Notes: a model not told the origin generated them from the letters alone. Positions 33,782 through 44,583 are shown, counted from the first letter of the stretch. The stretch: DNA of 64,000 nucleotides from Catellatospora tritici (GCF_019083965.1 NZ_JAHRCY010000007.1:193180-257179); one strand, 5' to 3'. Translations and numbers: made by a program.

Positions 33782-34457
33782 GCTGGTACGGGTGGAGTCG
33801 GTGTGCCGCGACTTCGGCAAGGGCGACCGGGTGGTGCACGCGGTGCGCGACGTGTCGTTCACGGCCGAGCAGGGCGAGCTGGTGGCCGTACGCGGGCGGT
33901 CGGGCGCGGGCAAGACCACGCTGCTCAACATCGTCGGCGGGCTGGACCGGCCGACCTCCGGCAAGGTGTTCGTGGCCGGGCAGGAGCTGACCTCGGCGAG
34001 CGAGCACAAGCTGGTGGCGCTGCGGCGCACCGTCATCGGGTTCGTGTTCCAGTCGTTCGGGCTGGTGCCGATCCTGTCGGCGGCCGAGAACGTGGGCGTG
34101 CCGCTGCGGCTGGCCAAGGTGCCCGCGGCCGAGCGGGAGCAGCGCGTGGCGGTGCTGCTGGAACTGGTCGGGGTGGGCGCGCACGCCAACCAGCGGCCGT
34201 ACGAGCTGTCCGGCGGCCAGCAGCAGCGCGTCGCCGTCGCCCGCGCCCTGGCCAACGACCCGCAGCTGCTCATCGCCGACGAGCCGACCGGTCAGCTCGA
34301 CTCGGAGACCGGCCGCCAGATCATGGATCTGCTGCGCGCCCTGGTGCATGCCCGCGGCATGACCGCCCTGGTCGCCACCCACGACCCCGCCCTAATGGAC
34401 ATGGCCGACCGAGTGGTCACCCTCCGCGACGGCGCCCTGGTCCCGGCCACGGTTTAA
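33774..34457 (+). CDS. ABC transporter ATP-binding protein (MacB/LolD-like)
   Basis: This 227-residue, normal-length ATPase has Walker A GRSGAGKTT, signature LSGGQQQRVAVARALAN, Walker B LLIADEPTGQLDSET and H-loop ATHDPALM. It probably pairs with the upstream ATPase in a heterodimer on the two permeases. The start (GTG 33774) overlaps the preceding gene by eight bases. It is the last gene of the TetR-linked operon and is followed by 100 bases of spacer and a tandem repeat array. Confidence 0.93.
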   Translation: MAELVRVESVCRDFGKGDRVVHAVRDVSFTAEQGELVAVRGRSGAGKTTLLNIVGGLDRPTSGKVFVAGQELTSASEHKLVALRRTVIGFVFQSFGLVPILSAAENVGVPLRLAKVPAAEREQRVAVLLELVGVGAHANQRPYELSGGQQQRVAVARALANDPQLLIADEPTGQLDSETGRQIMDLLRALVHARGMTALVATHDPALMDMADRVVTLRDGALVPATV

Positions 34458-34558
34458 CCCCGATCACCGACCCGCGATCGGCCGCCGACCGCATCGGTAA
34501 AGGAGCGTGACATCGCGCAGCGATGTAGCGACGCGCCGATGCGGTCGGCCTCAAAGGC

Positions 34559-34755
34559 CGATCGCCGCGCCCGCGGCGGCGGGCGCCAACAGCAGAGCCG
34601 ATCGCCGCGCCCGCGGCGGCGGGCGCCAACAGCACAGCCGATCGCCGCGCCCGCGGCGGCGGGCGCCAACAGCACAGCCGATCGCCGCGCCCGCGAAGGC
34701 GGGCGCCAACAGCACAGCCGATCGCCGCGCCCGCGAAGGCGGGCGCCAACAGCAC
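34559..34755. repeat. 40-bp tandem repeat array, about five copies
   Basis: Units of 40 bases start at 34561, 34601, 34641, 34681 and 34721; the last is partial. Units differ at two or three positions (CGGCGG or CGAAGG; CAGAG or CACAG). Each contains a GC-rich inverted repeat around CCCGCGG. Open frames cross the array on both strands only because 40 is not a multiple of three and the DNA lacks stops. Confidence 0.92.
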
Positions 34756-34802
34756 CGAGGCGCCCTCCGCACCGTTGGGGGACGGTGTGGAGGGCGCCTC
34801 GG
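34756..34802. terminator. Strong hairpin terminator
   Basis: CGAGGCGCCCTCC pairs with GGAGGGCGCCTCG, with an inner ACCGT/ACGGT stem. It ends bldC transcription, and possibly that of the ABC operon from the other side. Confidence 0.85.
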
Positions 34803-34829
34803 TCAAGGGGTCCTTGCTGTTCAGTTGTG

Positions 34830-35039
34830 TCAGTCGCCCTGTCGCTGGTGCGGGATCTGGCCCTGGAGCAGAGCACGCACCTCCGACTCACGGTAGCGGC
34901 GGTGGCCACCCAGCGTCCGGATGGCGCTGAGCTTTCCCGCCTTGGCCCACCGGGTCACGGTCTTCGGGTCGACGCGGAACATCGACGCAACCTCTGCCGG
35001 GGTGAGCAGGGGCTCTGGTTCGTGCGTACGCGACGCCAT
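34830..35039 (-). CDS. bldC: BldC developmental regulator, MerR-like
   Basis: This 69-residue protein is nearly the size and sequence of the Streptomyces BldC: LLTPAEVASMFRVDPKTVTRWAKAGKLSAIRTLGGHRRYRESEVRALLQG. It has a MerR-type winged helix but no dimerisation or effector domain, and it binds direct repeats cooperatively to control sporulation timing. ATG 35039 was chosen because of the GGAGGAG site upstream and the known length; the frame extends to 35201. It ends with a hairpin terminator. Confidence 0.95.
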   Translation of the reverse strand: MASRTHEPEPLLTPAEVASMFRVDPKTVTRWAKAGKLSAIRTLGGHRRYRESEVRALLQGQIPHQRQGD

Positions 35040-35258
35040 GCGGTCACTCCTCCACAAGTACCTATAGACGTAGGCCGGGGTCCCGCCGGCCAACGCGCTA
35101 CCCATAGTCCGGCTAGTCCCCGATGTCCGACATGGGCCGAACGGGTGAAGGTCCGTGGATAGACGGATGATGAAAGAACGACATGTCCGCATTAAGAGCA
35201 TGAAGCCAGGAATTTCATAGCTTCATGTCACGTGAAGTAGTGCTACCGCTGCGTAGCG

Positions 35259-36086
35259 TCAGTTGCTGCGTTCGAGCAGTTGGATCGCCCGCCACCGCTG
35301 CACGAGCTGCTCGTACGCCGCCGTCGCCGCGTCGCCGTCCTCTCGCTCCAGCCCCGCCAGCCCCGTCGAGACCAGCTCGACCGAGTCGTCGTCGCGCAGC
35401 GCGTCCTCGGACAGCAGGGCGGTCAGGCCGCCGTAGTCCAGCTCCACCACCGAGCCGGGGTGGAACGACTCGAGCCAGCGCGCGGTCTCGCGCAGCGACT
35501 CGGTGATGGGCACGTCGCCCAGTGTCTTGCGGAGCACCCGCAGGCCCTTGTGCGCCCGCTGGCGGGCCTTTCCTATCTCGGTGCGGTAGCGCAGCACCCG
35601 CCGGGTCGGCTCCAGCACCAGGTCCCGCTCAGCCGGCGAGACCAGCACGAACCAGCGCAGCGGCACGCCCCAGGTGGCCACCTGCTCGTGCATCCGGTCC
35701 TCGGCCCGCACCTGCTCCACCACGGTCTGCGCCAGGCCGACCAGCGCCGGGGGCACGAACGCGTCGGCGAGCACCTGCGGCACCCCGTCGCGGGCCTGCA
35801 GCGCCGCCTCGGCCACCCGCACCCGCAGGTTCCACGGGCACACCAGCGGCACATCGGCCTGGCCGGTGAGGGCCGACATCACGTACGCCTCGTCGGGCAG
35901 ATCGGGCAGGCGCGACCAGCCCGCGCCGAGCGCCTCGAGCACCGTGGCACGCTGGCGGCCAGGACCGTCGGCCACGCCCACGGCCCGTCCCTCGTCGACG
36001 TAGCGACGCCAGAACCGCTCCCGTTCGGGGCCGAACGCGGTGAGCGGTTCGTACACCCTCAGGTACGCGGCGAACTGTGACGGCAC
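35259..36086 (-). CDS. Conserved actinobacterial protein (DUF8083-like)
   Basis: This 275-residue soluble protein is widely conserved next to bldC or the leucine dehydrogenase gene in actinobacteria, by recall. It begins [29 protein letters not shown] and has helical central regions with [20 protein letters not shown]. No catalytic motif is visible. It diverges from the dehydrogenase gene, with about 120 bases between. The function is not known. Confidence 0.8.
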   Translation of the reverse strand: MPSQFAAYLRVYEPLTAFGPERERFWRRYVDEGRAVGVADGPGRQRATVLEALGAGWSRLPDLPDEAYVMSALTGQADVPLVCPWNLRVRVAEAALQARDGVPQVLADAFVPPALVGLAQTVVEQVRAEDRMHEQVATWGVPLRWFVLVSPAERDLVLEPTRRVLRYRTEIGKARQRAHKGLRVLRKTLGDVPITESLRETARWLESFHPGSVVELDYGGLTALLSEDALRDDDSVELVSTGLAGLEREDGDAATAAYEQLVQRWRAIQLLERSN

Positions 36087-36208
36087 CTCGCGATCCTCCC
36101 ACGATTAGGCTGTCAGCGGGAGCGTCACTACCGGGGCGTCTCCCAGCCTCCGGAAAGACCGGCGGCCATGGCCTCACAAGGGCCAGCGACGTCTCCTTGG
36201 AGCCAGCA

Positions 36209-37270
36209 GTGGGTGTATTCACCGACGGCAGTCACGAACAGGTTGTGTTCTGCCAGGACCGCGCCAGCGGTCTGAAGGCCATCATCGGCATCTACTCGAC
36301 CGCGCTCGGGCCCGCCCTGGGCGGCACGCGCTTCTACCCGTACGCCTCGGAGGAGCAGGCTCTGCACGACGTGCTGGAGCTGTCCCGTGGCATGGCGTAC
36401 AAGAACGCCCTCGCGGGGCTCGACCTCGGCGGCGGCAAGGCCGTCATCTGGGGCGACCCCGACCAGCTCAAGTCCGAGGCCCTGCTGCGGGCGTACGGCC
36501 GCTTCGTGCAGTCGCTGGGCGGGCGCTACTACACCGCCTGTGACGTCGGCACCTACGTGCAGGACATGGACCTGGTGGCGCGCGAGACCAACTTCGTCAC
36601 CGGCCGCAGCGTCGAATACGGCGGCGCCGGCGACTCCTCCATCCTGACCGCCTGGGGCGTCTTCCAGGGCATGCGCGCCGCGGCCGAGCACCGCTGGGGC
36701 AGCACCTCGCTGCGCGGCCGCCGGGTCGGCATCGCGGGCCTGGGCAAGGTCGGCAAGTACCTCACCGCGCACCTGCTCGAGGACGGCGCCGAGGTCGTGG
36801 CCACCGATGTCAGCCCCAAGGCGCTCGCCTGGGCGAAGGAGGCCCACCCGCAGGTGAACCTGGTCGCGGACGCGACCGCACTGATCACCAGCGACATCGA
36901 CGTGTACGCGCCCTGCGCGCTGGGCGGCGCCCTGGACGACGACACCGTCCCCGCGCTGCGTGCCCAGATCGTCGCCGGTGCCGCCAACAACCAGCTGGCC
37001 CACCCCGGCGTGGAGAAGCTGCTGATGGACCGCGGCATCCTCTACGCGCCCGACTACCTGGTGAACGCCGGCGGTGTGATCCAGGTCGCCGACGAGATCG
37101 ACGGCTTCAACTTCGATCGGGCCAAGCTGCGCGCCACGAAGATCTTCGACACCACCAAGCGGCTGCTGGAGCTCGCCGACAGCGAGGGGATCTCCCCGGC
37201 CACCGCGGCGGACCGGCTCGCCGAGCAGCGCATGGCCGACGTGGGCCGACTGCGCACCATCCGGGTCTAG
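36209..37270 (+). CDS. vdh: Valine/leucine dehydrogenase (Glu/Leu/Phe/Val dehydrogenase family)
   Basis: The predicted 353-residue enzyme deaminates branched-chain amino acids with NAD. It has the substrate and catalytic region [23 protein letters not shown] (Lys in MAYKN and GGGKA) and the Rossmann motif [12 protein letters not shown] near residue 182. A C-terminal [11 protein letters not shown] segment lines the active site. GTG 36209 has a TTGGAG site upstream; the open frame begins at 36077. In actinobacteria the family feeds branched acyl-CoA units to fatty acid and polyketide synthesis. It is a single gene with its own terminator. Substrate preference between Val and Leu cannot be told. 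Confidence 0.9.
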   Translation: MGVFTDGSHEQVVFCQDRASGLKAIIGIYSTALGPALGGTRFYPYASEEQALHDVLELSRGMAYKNALAGLDLGGGKAVIWGDPDQLKSEALLRAYGRFVQSLGGRYYTACDVGTYVQDMDLVARETNFVTGRSVEYGGAGDSSILTAWGVFQGMRAAAEHRWGSTSLRGRRVGIAGLGKVGKYLTAHLLEDGAEVVATDVSPKALAWAKEAHPQVNLVADATALITSDIDVYAPCALGGALDDDTVPALRAQIVAGAANNQLAHPGVEKLLMDRGILYAPDYLVNAGGVIQVADEIDGFNFDRAKLRATKIFDTTKRLLELADSEGISPATAADRLAEQRMADVGRLRTIRV

Positions 37271-37289
37271 CCTGGTTCAGCAGGTCAGC

Positions 37290-37322
37290 GGCGCGGCTCC
37301 GGGCGATCCCCGGGGCCGCGCC
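37290..37322 (+). terminator. Hairpin after the dehydrogenase gene
   Basis: GGCGCGGC and GCCGCGCC pair with an inner CCGGG/CCCGG stem. No T run follows. Confidence 0.65.
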
Positions 37323-37353
37323 GTCATACTGATCCGTTATGAACCGGGAGCGA

Positions 37354-37526
37354 TATACTCCTTACAAGTCATAAAACGGACAGGTTCCCGTGGGCTGCCA
37401 GACACCCGGCAACCCGAGATGCCGAAGTGGCCTCCTCCCATGTACCGTATGAGCCACGAGAGATGTCTGACGTCATCGGGGCCCGCCTTCGGGTAGCCCC
37501 GTCATTCATGTGCGAGGGGGTCGGCC
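37354..37526 (+). promoter_or_regulatory. Promoter and long structured leader of the DUF3073 gene
   Basis: TATACT at 37354-37359 is a good -10, but the -35 is unclear. The leader of about 160 bases has several possible hairpins, including CGGGGCC..AGCCCCG around 37478-37503, before the GCGAGGGGG ribosome site. It does not match a riboswitch class I can name. Confidence 0.45.
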
Positions 37527-37763
37527 ATGGGGCGCGGCCGAGCTAAGGCCAAGCAGACTAAGGTGGCCCGGGAGTTGAAGTACCACTCCCCGAACACCGA
37601 CCTCGCCGCCTTGCAGCGTGAGCTCGCGGGAAGCGATCTCACCAGCGACAGCGGCAAAGCCGAAGATCACGACGAGCCGGATCCGTACGACCCGTACGAT
37701 GCCTACGCCGTCGATGATGATGACGACGATGACGACGGCAAGGACTGGACCCCCCGCCGCTGA
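37527..37763 (+). CDS. DUF3073 domain-containing protein
   Basis: The 78-residue protein opens with MGRGRAKAKQTKVARELKYHSPN, the hallmark of DUF3073, and ends with an acidic run of eight Asp residues and a DWTPRR tail. DUF3073 proteins are small, basic at the start and acidic at the end, almost universal in actinobacteria and of unknown function. It has a strong GAGGGGG ribosome site and a long leader. It converges with the RiPP precursor gene, 21 bases away. Confidence 0.92.
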   Translation: MGRGRAKAKQTKVARELKYHSPNTDLAALQRELAGSDLTSDSGKAEDHDEPDPYDPYDAYAVDDDDDDDDGKDWTPRR

Positions 37764-37784
37764 TCTTCCTGGCCGCGCCGCCCG

Positions 37785-37979
37785 CTAACGCGGGCGGTTG
37801 TTCCAGTTGAAGAAAGTCGGGATGTTCTCGAAGTGGTTCCAGGCGCAGACAGCGGTGCTGTCCGCGCCTGGTGCTTCGGAACGCGCCAGTCGTGCCGCTC
37901 GGGCCTCCTCCAACAGGGGAACGAGATCGTCACGTACGTCGCGGATCTGGGCTACCACCAGGTCGAGTGGATCGGACAT
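37785..37979 (-). CDS. amcA: AmcA-like cyclophane RiPP precursor peptide
   Basis: This 64-residue peptide has an acidic helical leader (IRDVRDDLVPLLEEARAARLARSEA) and a core of about 18 residues rich in Trp, Phe and Asn at the C terminus. The core holds successive aromatic-x-x units: W47-N-H49, F50-E-N52, F56-F-N58 and W59-N-N61. Three end in Asn, as in three-residue cyclophane (triceptide) substrates. Radical SAM enzymes of the AmcB kind join the aromatic ring of the first residue to the beta carbon of the third. The ATG at 37979 has a strong GGAGGG site. The gene overlaps the 3' end of amcB by 50 bases in another frame, so the precursor is downstream of its maturase. Confidence 0.88.
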   Translation of the reverse strand: MSDPLDLVVAQIRDVRDDLVPLLEEARAARLARSEAPGADSTAVCAWNHFENIPTFFNWNNRPR

Positions 37980-39069
37980 GATCGAGCACTCCCTCCAGTA
38001 AGTGGATCTTGCTGTTGCGGCAGTGCTCGGTCTGTGTCCCGTCGAATCGCCCGTGCTCGAAGTAGCGGTTGGCCGCGTGCCCGCCGCCGCAGAAGCCGAA
38101 GTACGGGCAGCTCGCCCGGCACGCCTCCACTCCCTGGACGAACTCGCCGACCCACCGGGTTCCCGTGGGCTGCGCCAGCAGCTCCGACAGCCCGCGGGTG
38201 AGGACGTTTCCGCTGGTGAAGTCGCCGTATCCGGCGTCGGTGAACCCGGCCAGCTCCGGCGACAGCAGCACCACGGCGCCGTCCCAGCCCACGGTCGGGA
38301 TCGGGTCCAGCTCGCGCGGCAGCAGGTCGTCCGCGGTGCCGGTGAGCACCGCGTCCAGATAGCGCAGGCTCCATTCCAGCTCGCGCAGGTGCAGCCGGGG
38401 ACGGGCACGCCACGCGGCGGTCAGCTCCGCCCAGAACGCCCGCACCGCGGCCGCGTCATGCCGGTTGTCGCGCCCGTTGACGCCCTCCCGCTCCTCCACG
38501 TTGATGCCCAGGGTGTCGCAGCCCAGGTCGAGGAAGTAGTCGTACAGGCGGGCGGCCAGGCCGGGCCGCGGGTCGGTGACGACACACAGGGCCGCGAACG
38601 GCAGGCCGTGGCGGCGCAGGGTGGTGATGCCGCGCTCGATGCGGGCGTACGCGGCCCGCCCGGCCCGGTCGACCCGGTCGCCGTTGCAGTCGGGCGGCCC
38701 GTCGACGCTCACGCTCACCCGCAACCGCCGCGCGGTGAAGAACTCACACCAGGCGTCGTCGATCAGGGTGGCGTTGGTCTGGATGTGCTGCTCCACCTCG
38801 GCCGAGAACGGCGCCATCAGCGCCGCCAGGTGCTCCCGCCCGGCCGCCATGGGCTCGCCGCCATGCCAGACCACCGAGAACCGGCCCCGCTGCGCCCAGG
38901 CGTTGCCGTCGGCGGCCACCGCGCGGGCCACGGCCACGCTCATCCGGCGGTCGGCCGACCGCAGTGGCAGGTAGCAGTAGACGCAGTCCAGGTTGCACAG
39001 GGTCGTGGGCTGCATCACCACGTATGACGGAACCCGCGAGACGCCTCGCATGCCGTTGACGAGGGCCAC
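37930..39069 (-). CDS. amcB: AmcB-like cyclophane-forming radical SAM/SPASM maturase
   Basis: The 379-residue enzyme has the radical SAM motif CxxxCxxC (Cys25, Cys29, Cys32 in TLCNLDCVYCYLP). The SAM-binding WHGGEP motif follows near residue 70. A C-terminal Cys-rich SPASM-like region (CRASCPYFGFCGGG, about 311-326, and a later C350) should bind auxiliary iron-sulfur clusters. It matches the three-residue cyclophane-forming enzyme group that acts on AmcA-type peptides. GTG 39069 is the likely start, ATG 39051 an alternative. It is directly followed by, and overlaps, the precursor gene. No protease or transporter is adjacent, so export and leader removal depend on other loci. Confidence 0.88.
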   Translation of the reverse strand: MALVNGMRGVSRVPSYVVMQPTTLCNLDCVYCYLPLRSADRRMSVAVARAVAADGNAWAQRGRFSVVWHGGEPMAAGREHLAALMAPFSAEVEQHIQTNATLIDDAWCEFFTARRLRVSVSVDGPPDCNGDRVDRAGRAAYARIERGITTLRRHGLPFAALCVVTDPRPGLAARLYDYFLDLGCDTLGINVEEREGVNGRDNRHDAAAVRAFWAELTAAWRARPRLHLRELEWSLRYLDAVLTGTADDLLPRELDPIPTVGWDGAVVLLSPELAGFTDAGYGDFTSGNVLTRGLSELLAQPTGTRWVGEFVQGVEACRASCPYFGFCGGGHAANRYFEHGRFDGTQTEHCRNSKIHLLEGVLDHVRSTRPGGSPDPRRT

Positions 39070-39120
39070 GCGACCATTGCAGCAAACGTGCTGGAGTTTG
39101 TCTTCATCGCATACGTGAAA

Positions 39121-39168
39121 GAAGGCGCCGACCGCGTCGCAAAATGCGAACGGGTCGGCGCCTTCTCA
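39121..39168 (-). terminator. Terminator after the surface-protein gene
   Basis: A 12-bp perfect stem AAGGCGCCGACC/GGTCGGCGCCTT followed on the minus strand by CTTTC. It separates the surface-protein gene from amcB. Confidence 0.8.
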
Positions 39169-39178
39169 ACACGTGGAA

Positions 39179-41104
39179 TCAGTCGTCGAGCCAGTCGAGC
39201 CTGCGGCCGTCCCGGCCTCGGCGATCGTCGTAGCCGTTCTCCTGCTGGCTGCCGTACGGGTCCTGGCCGTAGCCCTGCTGCTGACCGTAACCCGGCTGCT
39301 GCTGGCCGCCGTACGGGTCGTAGCCCCCGCCCTGCTGGCCGTTGCCGTACGGGTCCTGGCCGTAGCCCTGCTGCTGACCGTAGCCCGGCTGCTGCTGGCC
39401 GCCGTACGGGTCCTGCTGGCCGTAGCCCTGCTGCCCGTAGCCGCCCTGCTGCTGGCCGTAGCCCGGCTGCTGGGTGCCGTAGCCGCCACCGGCGCCGGAG
39501 GTCGGGCCCGCGTAGTGGGTGGGCTCGTCGTACTGGCCCTGGCCGTACCCGGGCTGCTGCTGGCCGTAGCCCGGCTGCCCGTAGCCCGGCTGCTGCTGGC
39601 CGTAGCCCTGCTGGCCGTAACCGGAGTCGCCGTAGCCCGGCTGGCCGCCGTAGCCACTGGTCGGCGCGACCGGGGAGCCACCTGCGTAGCCACTGGTCGG
39701 GGCAACGGGGGAGCCACCGGCGTAGCCACTGGTCGGGGCAACGGGGGAGCCACCGGCGTAGCCGCTGGTCGGCGCGACCGGGGAGCCGCCGTAGGCGCCG
39801 CCGGCCGGGCTGCCGTACGCGCCGCCCTGCTGGCCGTAGCCCTGCTGCTGCCCGTAACCGCCCTGCTGCTGCTGGCCCCACGGGGGCTGCTGGCCCTGCT
39901 GCGGACCCGGCTGGCCGTACGGCTGCTGCGGGCCGCGCTGGGCCGGGACGCCGTAGTCGCCCGGACGGTGCATCATCGTGGCCGCGTCGGCACCGGGCCG
40001 GGCCACCATGGTCGGGTCGGCGGGACGGCCGTAGGTGCCCGCACCGGCACCGGCGTACGCACCGGCTCCGGCACGCACCGGCTGACCGGCGCCGCCGCGC
40101 GGACGGCCGCGAACCGGCTCGTCGTCGTCCTCGTCGTCCTCGTCGTCGTCATCATCGTCATCGTCGTTGTTGCGGCGGATGACGAGCAGCACGATCGCAC
40201 CGATGCCGAGCGCCACCAGCAGACCACCGATGATGATCATGATCCAGGTCATGCCGTCGAGGCCACCCTCGTCGGCGGGCGTGGTCGGCTCGGTCTCCTC
40301 GCCGCCCGCCCCCTCCGAGGCCGCGTCGGTCGGCGTCGCCGCGTCGGTCGCCGTCGGCAGAGCTGCCGCCGCCGACGCGCTGGCGATGGCCGCCGGGTTC
40401 TCCATGGAGATCTGGATGTCGGTCTTCGAAGCGTTCGCCGCGACCTGGTACGACTGCGAGAAGGTCGTGTACGGGTCCTTCTGGACCGCGATAACGAGCA
40501 GACCCGGCGCGATCGGACTCTGCTGCGAACCAGTGAAGGTGAACGTCCCCGCGGTGCTGGTCTGCTTGGACGGCAGGTCCTTGCCGTTGCCGTCCGACAG
40601 GATCACGATGGCGCCGCCGATCGGCTTGCCCGTCAGAATGTCAACGACCTTGCCCGACACCTTCGCCACGGTCTCAGCCTGCGGCTGCCCCTGCTCCACG
40701 GTCAGCGGGTAGGTGCCCAGCTGCGTCTCGGCGCCGCCGGTCATGACCTTGATCATGACGTTGACGTTGCCCGCCTGGGAGCCCTTGATCTTCGCGGTCA
40801 TATTGCCGGTGTCACCACCGGCCGTGATCGTCTTAGTGACGGCACAACCGGTCTGACACGTCGCCGCACCACCACTCGTGGTGATGCCGATGGTCAGCGT
40901 CACGTCGGAGGCGTCCGGATTCTTGATCTTGAAGGTCAGCGTCGTAGTCGCACCGACGTCGATCGTGCCGTCACTGAGGCTCGCACTGTCCAACTGTGGT
41001 GCGGCACTCGCGGGGGCAGCGACGCCCACCAGAGTGCCAAGCGACACCAGCGCTACCACTCCGACGCGCGCCAACCAGGACCGTCGCTGGGTAGTCACGG
41101 CCAC
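39179..41104 (-). CDS. Single-pass surface protein with prion-like Gly/Tyr/Gln-rich cytoplasmic tail
   Basis: This 641-residue protein has a signal peptide (to about residue 35, ASA-AP). It has an Ig-like beta domain (about 38-140) with a Cys pair and a second CarboxypepD_reg-like beta domain (about 145-235). A Thr/Ala linker leads to a membrane helix near residue 300 ([26 protein letters not shown]). The inside begins RRNN, followed by a 17-residue Asp/Glu run. The last 280 residues are low-complexity GYGQQ repeats, with four copies of a 12-residue [12 protein letters not shown] unit. Such Tyr/Gly/Gln tails resemble proteins that phase-separate. No family function is known; a cell-surface or polar scaffold is possible. 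Confidence 0.85.
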   Translation of the reverse strand: MAVTTQRRSWLARVGVVALVSLGTLVGVAAPASAAPQLDSASLSDGTIDVGATTTLTFKIKNPDASDVTLTIGITTSGGAATCQTGCAVTKTITAGGDTGNMTAKIKGSQAGNVNVMIKVMTGGAETQLGTYPLTVEQGQPQAETVAKVSGKVVDILTGKPIGGAIVILSDGNGKDLPSKQTSTAGTFTFTGSQQSPIAPGLLVIAVQKDPYTTFSQSYQVAANASKTDIQISMENPAAIASASAAAALPTATDAATPTDAASEGAGGEETEPTTPADEGGLDGMTWIMIIIGGLLVALGIGAIVLLVIRRNNDDDDDDDDEDDEDDDEPVRGRPRGGAGQPVRAGAGAYAGAGAGTYGRPADPTMVARPGADAATMMHRPGDYGVPAQRGPQQPYGQPGPQQGQQPPWGQQQQGGYGQQQGYGQQGGAYGSPAGGAYGGSPVAPTSGYAGGSPVAPTSGYAGGSPVAPTSGYAGGSPVAPTSGYGGQPGYGDSGYGQQGYGQQQPGYGQPGYGQQQPGYGQGQYDEPTHYAGPTSGAGGGYGTQQPGYGQQQGGYGQQGYGQQDPYGGQQQPGYGQQQGYGQDPYGNGQQGGGYDPYGGQQQPGYGQQQGYGQDPYGSQQENGYDDRRGRDGRRLDWLDD

Positions 41105-41250
41105 CGCCTTCCAGGCTCCTCAATGTCCCGCAGCAGTGGGGGTTGGGGGGCTGCGGGAATACACCGCTCGCAACTATGCCTTGCGAAGGAAGGGTTGCGC
41201 GACCCAGGGCCGCCCCAAAGCGAACCGTTGTCACGTTGTATCGTCCGTTT

Positions 41251-41607
41251 ATGTCCCCCTCGTCGGAAAAGTTCCCCGCCATAGCCGAGGCCCTAGAGAG
41301 CCTGGCCAACGGGGTCGCGCCGGACCGTTTGACACTCCGCGATGCGGTCAGGGCACTCCTGGACCAACTTGCGACGTCCGCCCCTGGCCGTTCGGTGGAG
41401 GTGCGGGTTCCTCCATACGGAGCTATTCAGTGTGTCGACGGGCCGAGACACACTCGCGGCACGCCACCGAACCTGGTGGAGACCGATCCGATCACATTTC
41501 TCCAACTCGCTGCCGGAGGAGTGGAATGGGACACAGCGGTAGCGGATGGCCGGATCCGGGCCAGTGGCATTCGCTCGGATATCTCCTCTCTTTTCCCTAT
41601 CTGTTGA
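41251..41607 (+). CDS. Sterol carrier-family (SCP2-like) protein
   Basis: This predicted 118-residue protein fits the actinobacterial sterol carrier family commonly encoded just upstream of purF. It has a helical N terminus (KFPAIAEALESLANG, then LRDAVRALLDQLAT) and a beta-rich C-terminal half ending WDTAVADGRIRASGIRSDISSLFPI. ATG 41251 was chosen; the open frame begins at 41143. It may bind lipid or have a mycothiol-related function, but this is unknown. It is 207 bases upstream of purF on the same strand. Confidence 0.8.
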   Translation: MSPSSEKFPAIAEALESLANGVAPDRLTLRDAVRALLDQLATSAPGRSVEVRVPPYGAIQCVDGPRHTRGTPPNLVETDPITFLQLAAGGVEWDTAVADGRIRASGIRSDISSLFPIC

Positions 41608-41814
41608 TCGCGCCACTCAGGCCACACCCGTTGTTCAGTCACGCCTTCCAGGGACCGGCCGCCGGTCCGGCGACCCTGTCGAGTCACGTACACTGAGCTG
41701 CGGCGGCCAACGCCGCCCAGAGACTGACTCACTGCCGAATCACTCCATCGAACGCCGGCCGAAGTCCCGCCGGGCGTGACAGCCAATGAAGCGACAAGCG
41801 CAAGGAGCAGCAGG

Positions 41815-43350
<1,536 letters not shown>

Positions 43351-43437
43351 CACCCGGCCGGGGCGGACCGGCCGATCGACACGGGACCGCGCGCGTCGAC
43401 GCGCGCGGTGCCGCGGCAACAAAGGGGAGAGAAGACC

Positions 43438-44583
43438 GTGACGCACGTGACCGAGCGCCCAGTCTCCGGGCAGGGCTCCGACGGGGACCGTCAGCTGTGG
43501 ACGGCAGCCAGCAGCAGCAACCGCCGACGCACGGGCTCGTCGTACGCCGACGCGGGCGTGTCGATCGACGCCGGTGACCGCGCGGTCGAGTTGCTCAAGG
43601 ACAAGGTGCAGCGCACCCACCGGCCCGAGGTGCTGGGCGGGCTCGGCGGCTTCTCCGGCCTGTTCAAGCTCGACACCTCGAAGTACCGCAACCCGGTGCT
43701 CGCCTCCTCGACCGACGGCGTCGGCACGAAGCTCGCGATCGCGCAGCAGATGAACATCCACGACACGGTCGGCATCGACCTGGTCGCGATGGTCGTCGAC
43801 GACCTGGTCGCCTGCGGTGCGGAGCCGCTGTTCCTGCTCGACTACATCGCCTGCGGCGAGGTGGTGCCGGACCGGATCGCCGAGATCGGCGCCGGTATCG
43901 CCGACGGCTGCCGCTACGCCGGTTGCGCCCTGCTTGGCGGCGAGACCGCCGAGCACCCCGGCCTGATGCGCCCGGACGAGTACGACCTGTCCGCCAACGG
44001 TGTCGGCGTCGTCGAGGAGGACCAGATCCTCGGCCCCGACCGGGTCCAGCTCGGCGACGTGGTGATCGCAATGCGCTCGTCCGGCCTGCACTCCAACGGT
44101 TACTCGCTGGTGCGGCACGTGCTGCTCGGCCAGGCCCGGCTCAAGCTCGACAGCGTCATCGAGGACCTGGGCGACCAGCGCACCCTCGGTGAGGAGCTGC
44201 TGACCCCCACCAAGATCTACGCCAAGGACTGCCTGAGCCTGATCGCCGAGTGTGACGTCCGCGCGTTCGCGCACGTCACCGGCGGCGGCATCCCGGGCAA
44301 CCTGAACCGGGTGCTGCCGAAGAACATGGACGCCACAGTCGACCGGTCCTCCTGGGCGCCGCAGCCGATCTTCGACCTGATCCAGCGCAAGGGCCGGATC
44401 GACGGCCACGACATGGAGTCGACGTTCAACATGGGCGTCGGCATGTTCACCGTGGTCTCGCCCGAGGACGCGGACCGCGCGATGGCGCTGCTCACGGGCC
44501 GCGGCGTCGAGTGCTGGCAGGTCGGCGAGGTCATCGAGGGCTCCGGCGCGGTCCAGATGCACCGGTCGTACACGCGCGGGTAG
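43438..44583 (+). CDS. purM: Phosphoribosylformylglycinamidine cyclo-ligase PurM
   Basis: This predicted 381-residue enzyme makes aminoimidazole ribonucleotide from FGAM, using ATP. It has the family markers SYADAGVSIDAGDRAVELLK, SSTDGVGTKL near residue 92, GGETAEHPGLM near 160 and HVTGGGIPGNLNRVLP near 280. About 30 extra, poorly ordered residues lie at the N terminus. GTG 43438 has an AGGGGAGAG site. It lies in line with purF and is likely transcribed with it. A hairpin terminator follows. Confidence 0.96.
   Translation: MTHVTERPVSGQGSDGDRQLWTAASSSNRRRTGSSYADAGVSIDAGDRAVELLKDKVQRTHRPEVLGGLGGFSGLFKLDTSKYRNPVLASSTDGVGTKLAIAQQMNIHDTVGIDLVAMVVDDLVACGAEPLFLLDYIACGEVVPDRIAEIGAGIADGCRYAGCALLGGETAEHPGLMRPDEYDLSANGVGVVEEDQILGPDRVQLGDVVIAMRSSGLHSNGYSLVRHVLLGQARLKLDSVIEDLGDQRTLGEELLTPTKIYAKDCLSLIAECDVRAFAHVTGGGIPGNLNRVLPKNMDATVDRSSWAPQPIFDLIQRKGRIDGHDMESTFNMGVGMFTVVSPEDADRAMALLTGRGVECWQVGEVIEGSGAVQMHRSYTRG

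Noticed and set aside
34559..34755. CRISPR array
   Set aside because: Units are adjacent without spacers and no cas genes are present.
34454..35162. Open frames through the 40-bp tandem repeats on both strands
   Set aside because: The repeat unit has no stops in several frames; products are simple-sequence Arg/Ala/Pro. No start context.
37380..37470. SAM or ZTP riboswitch before the DUF3073 gene
   Set aside because: A CCGGCAACC string recalls SAM aptamers, but the rest of the core is missing and the gene context does not fit.
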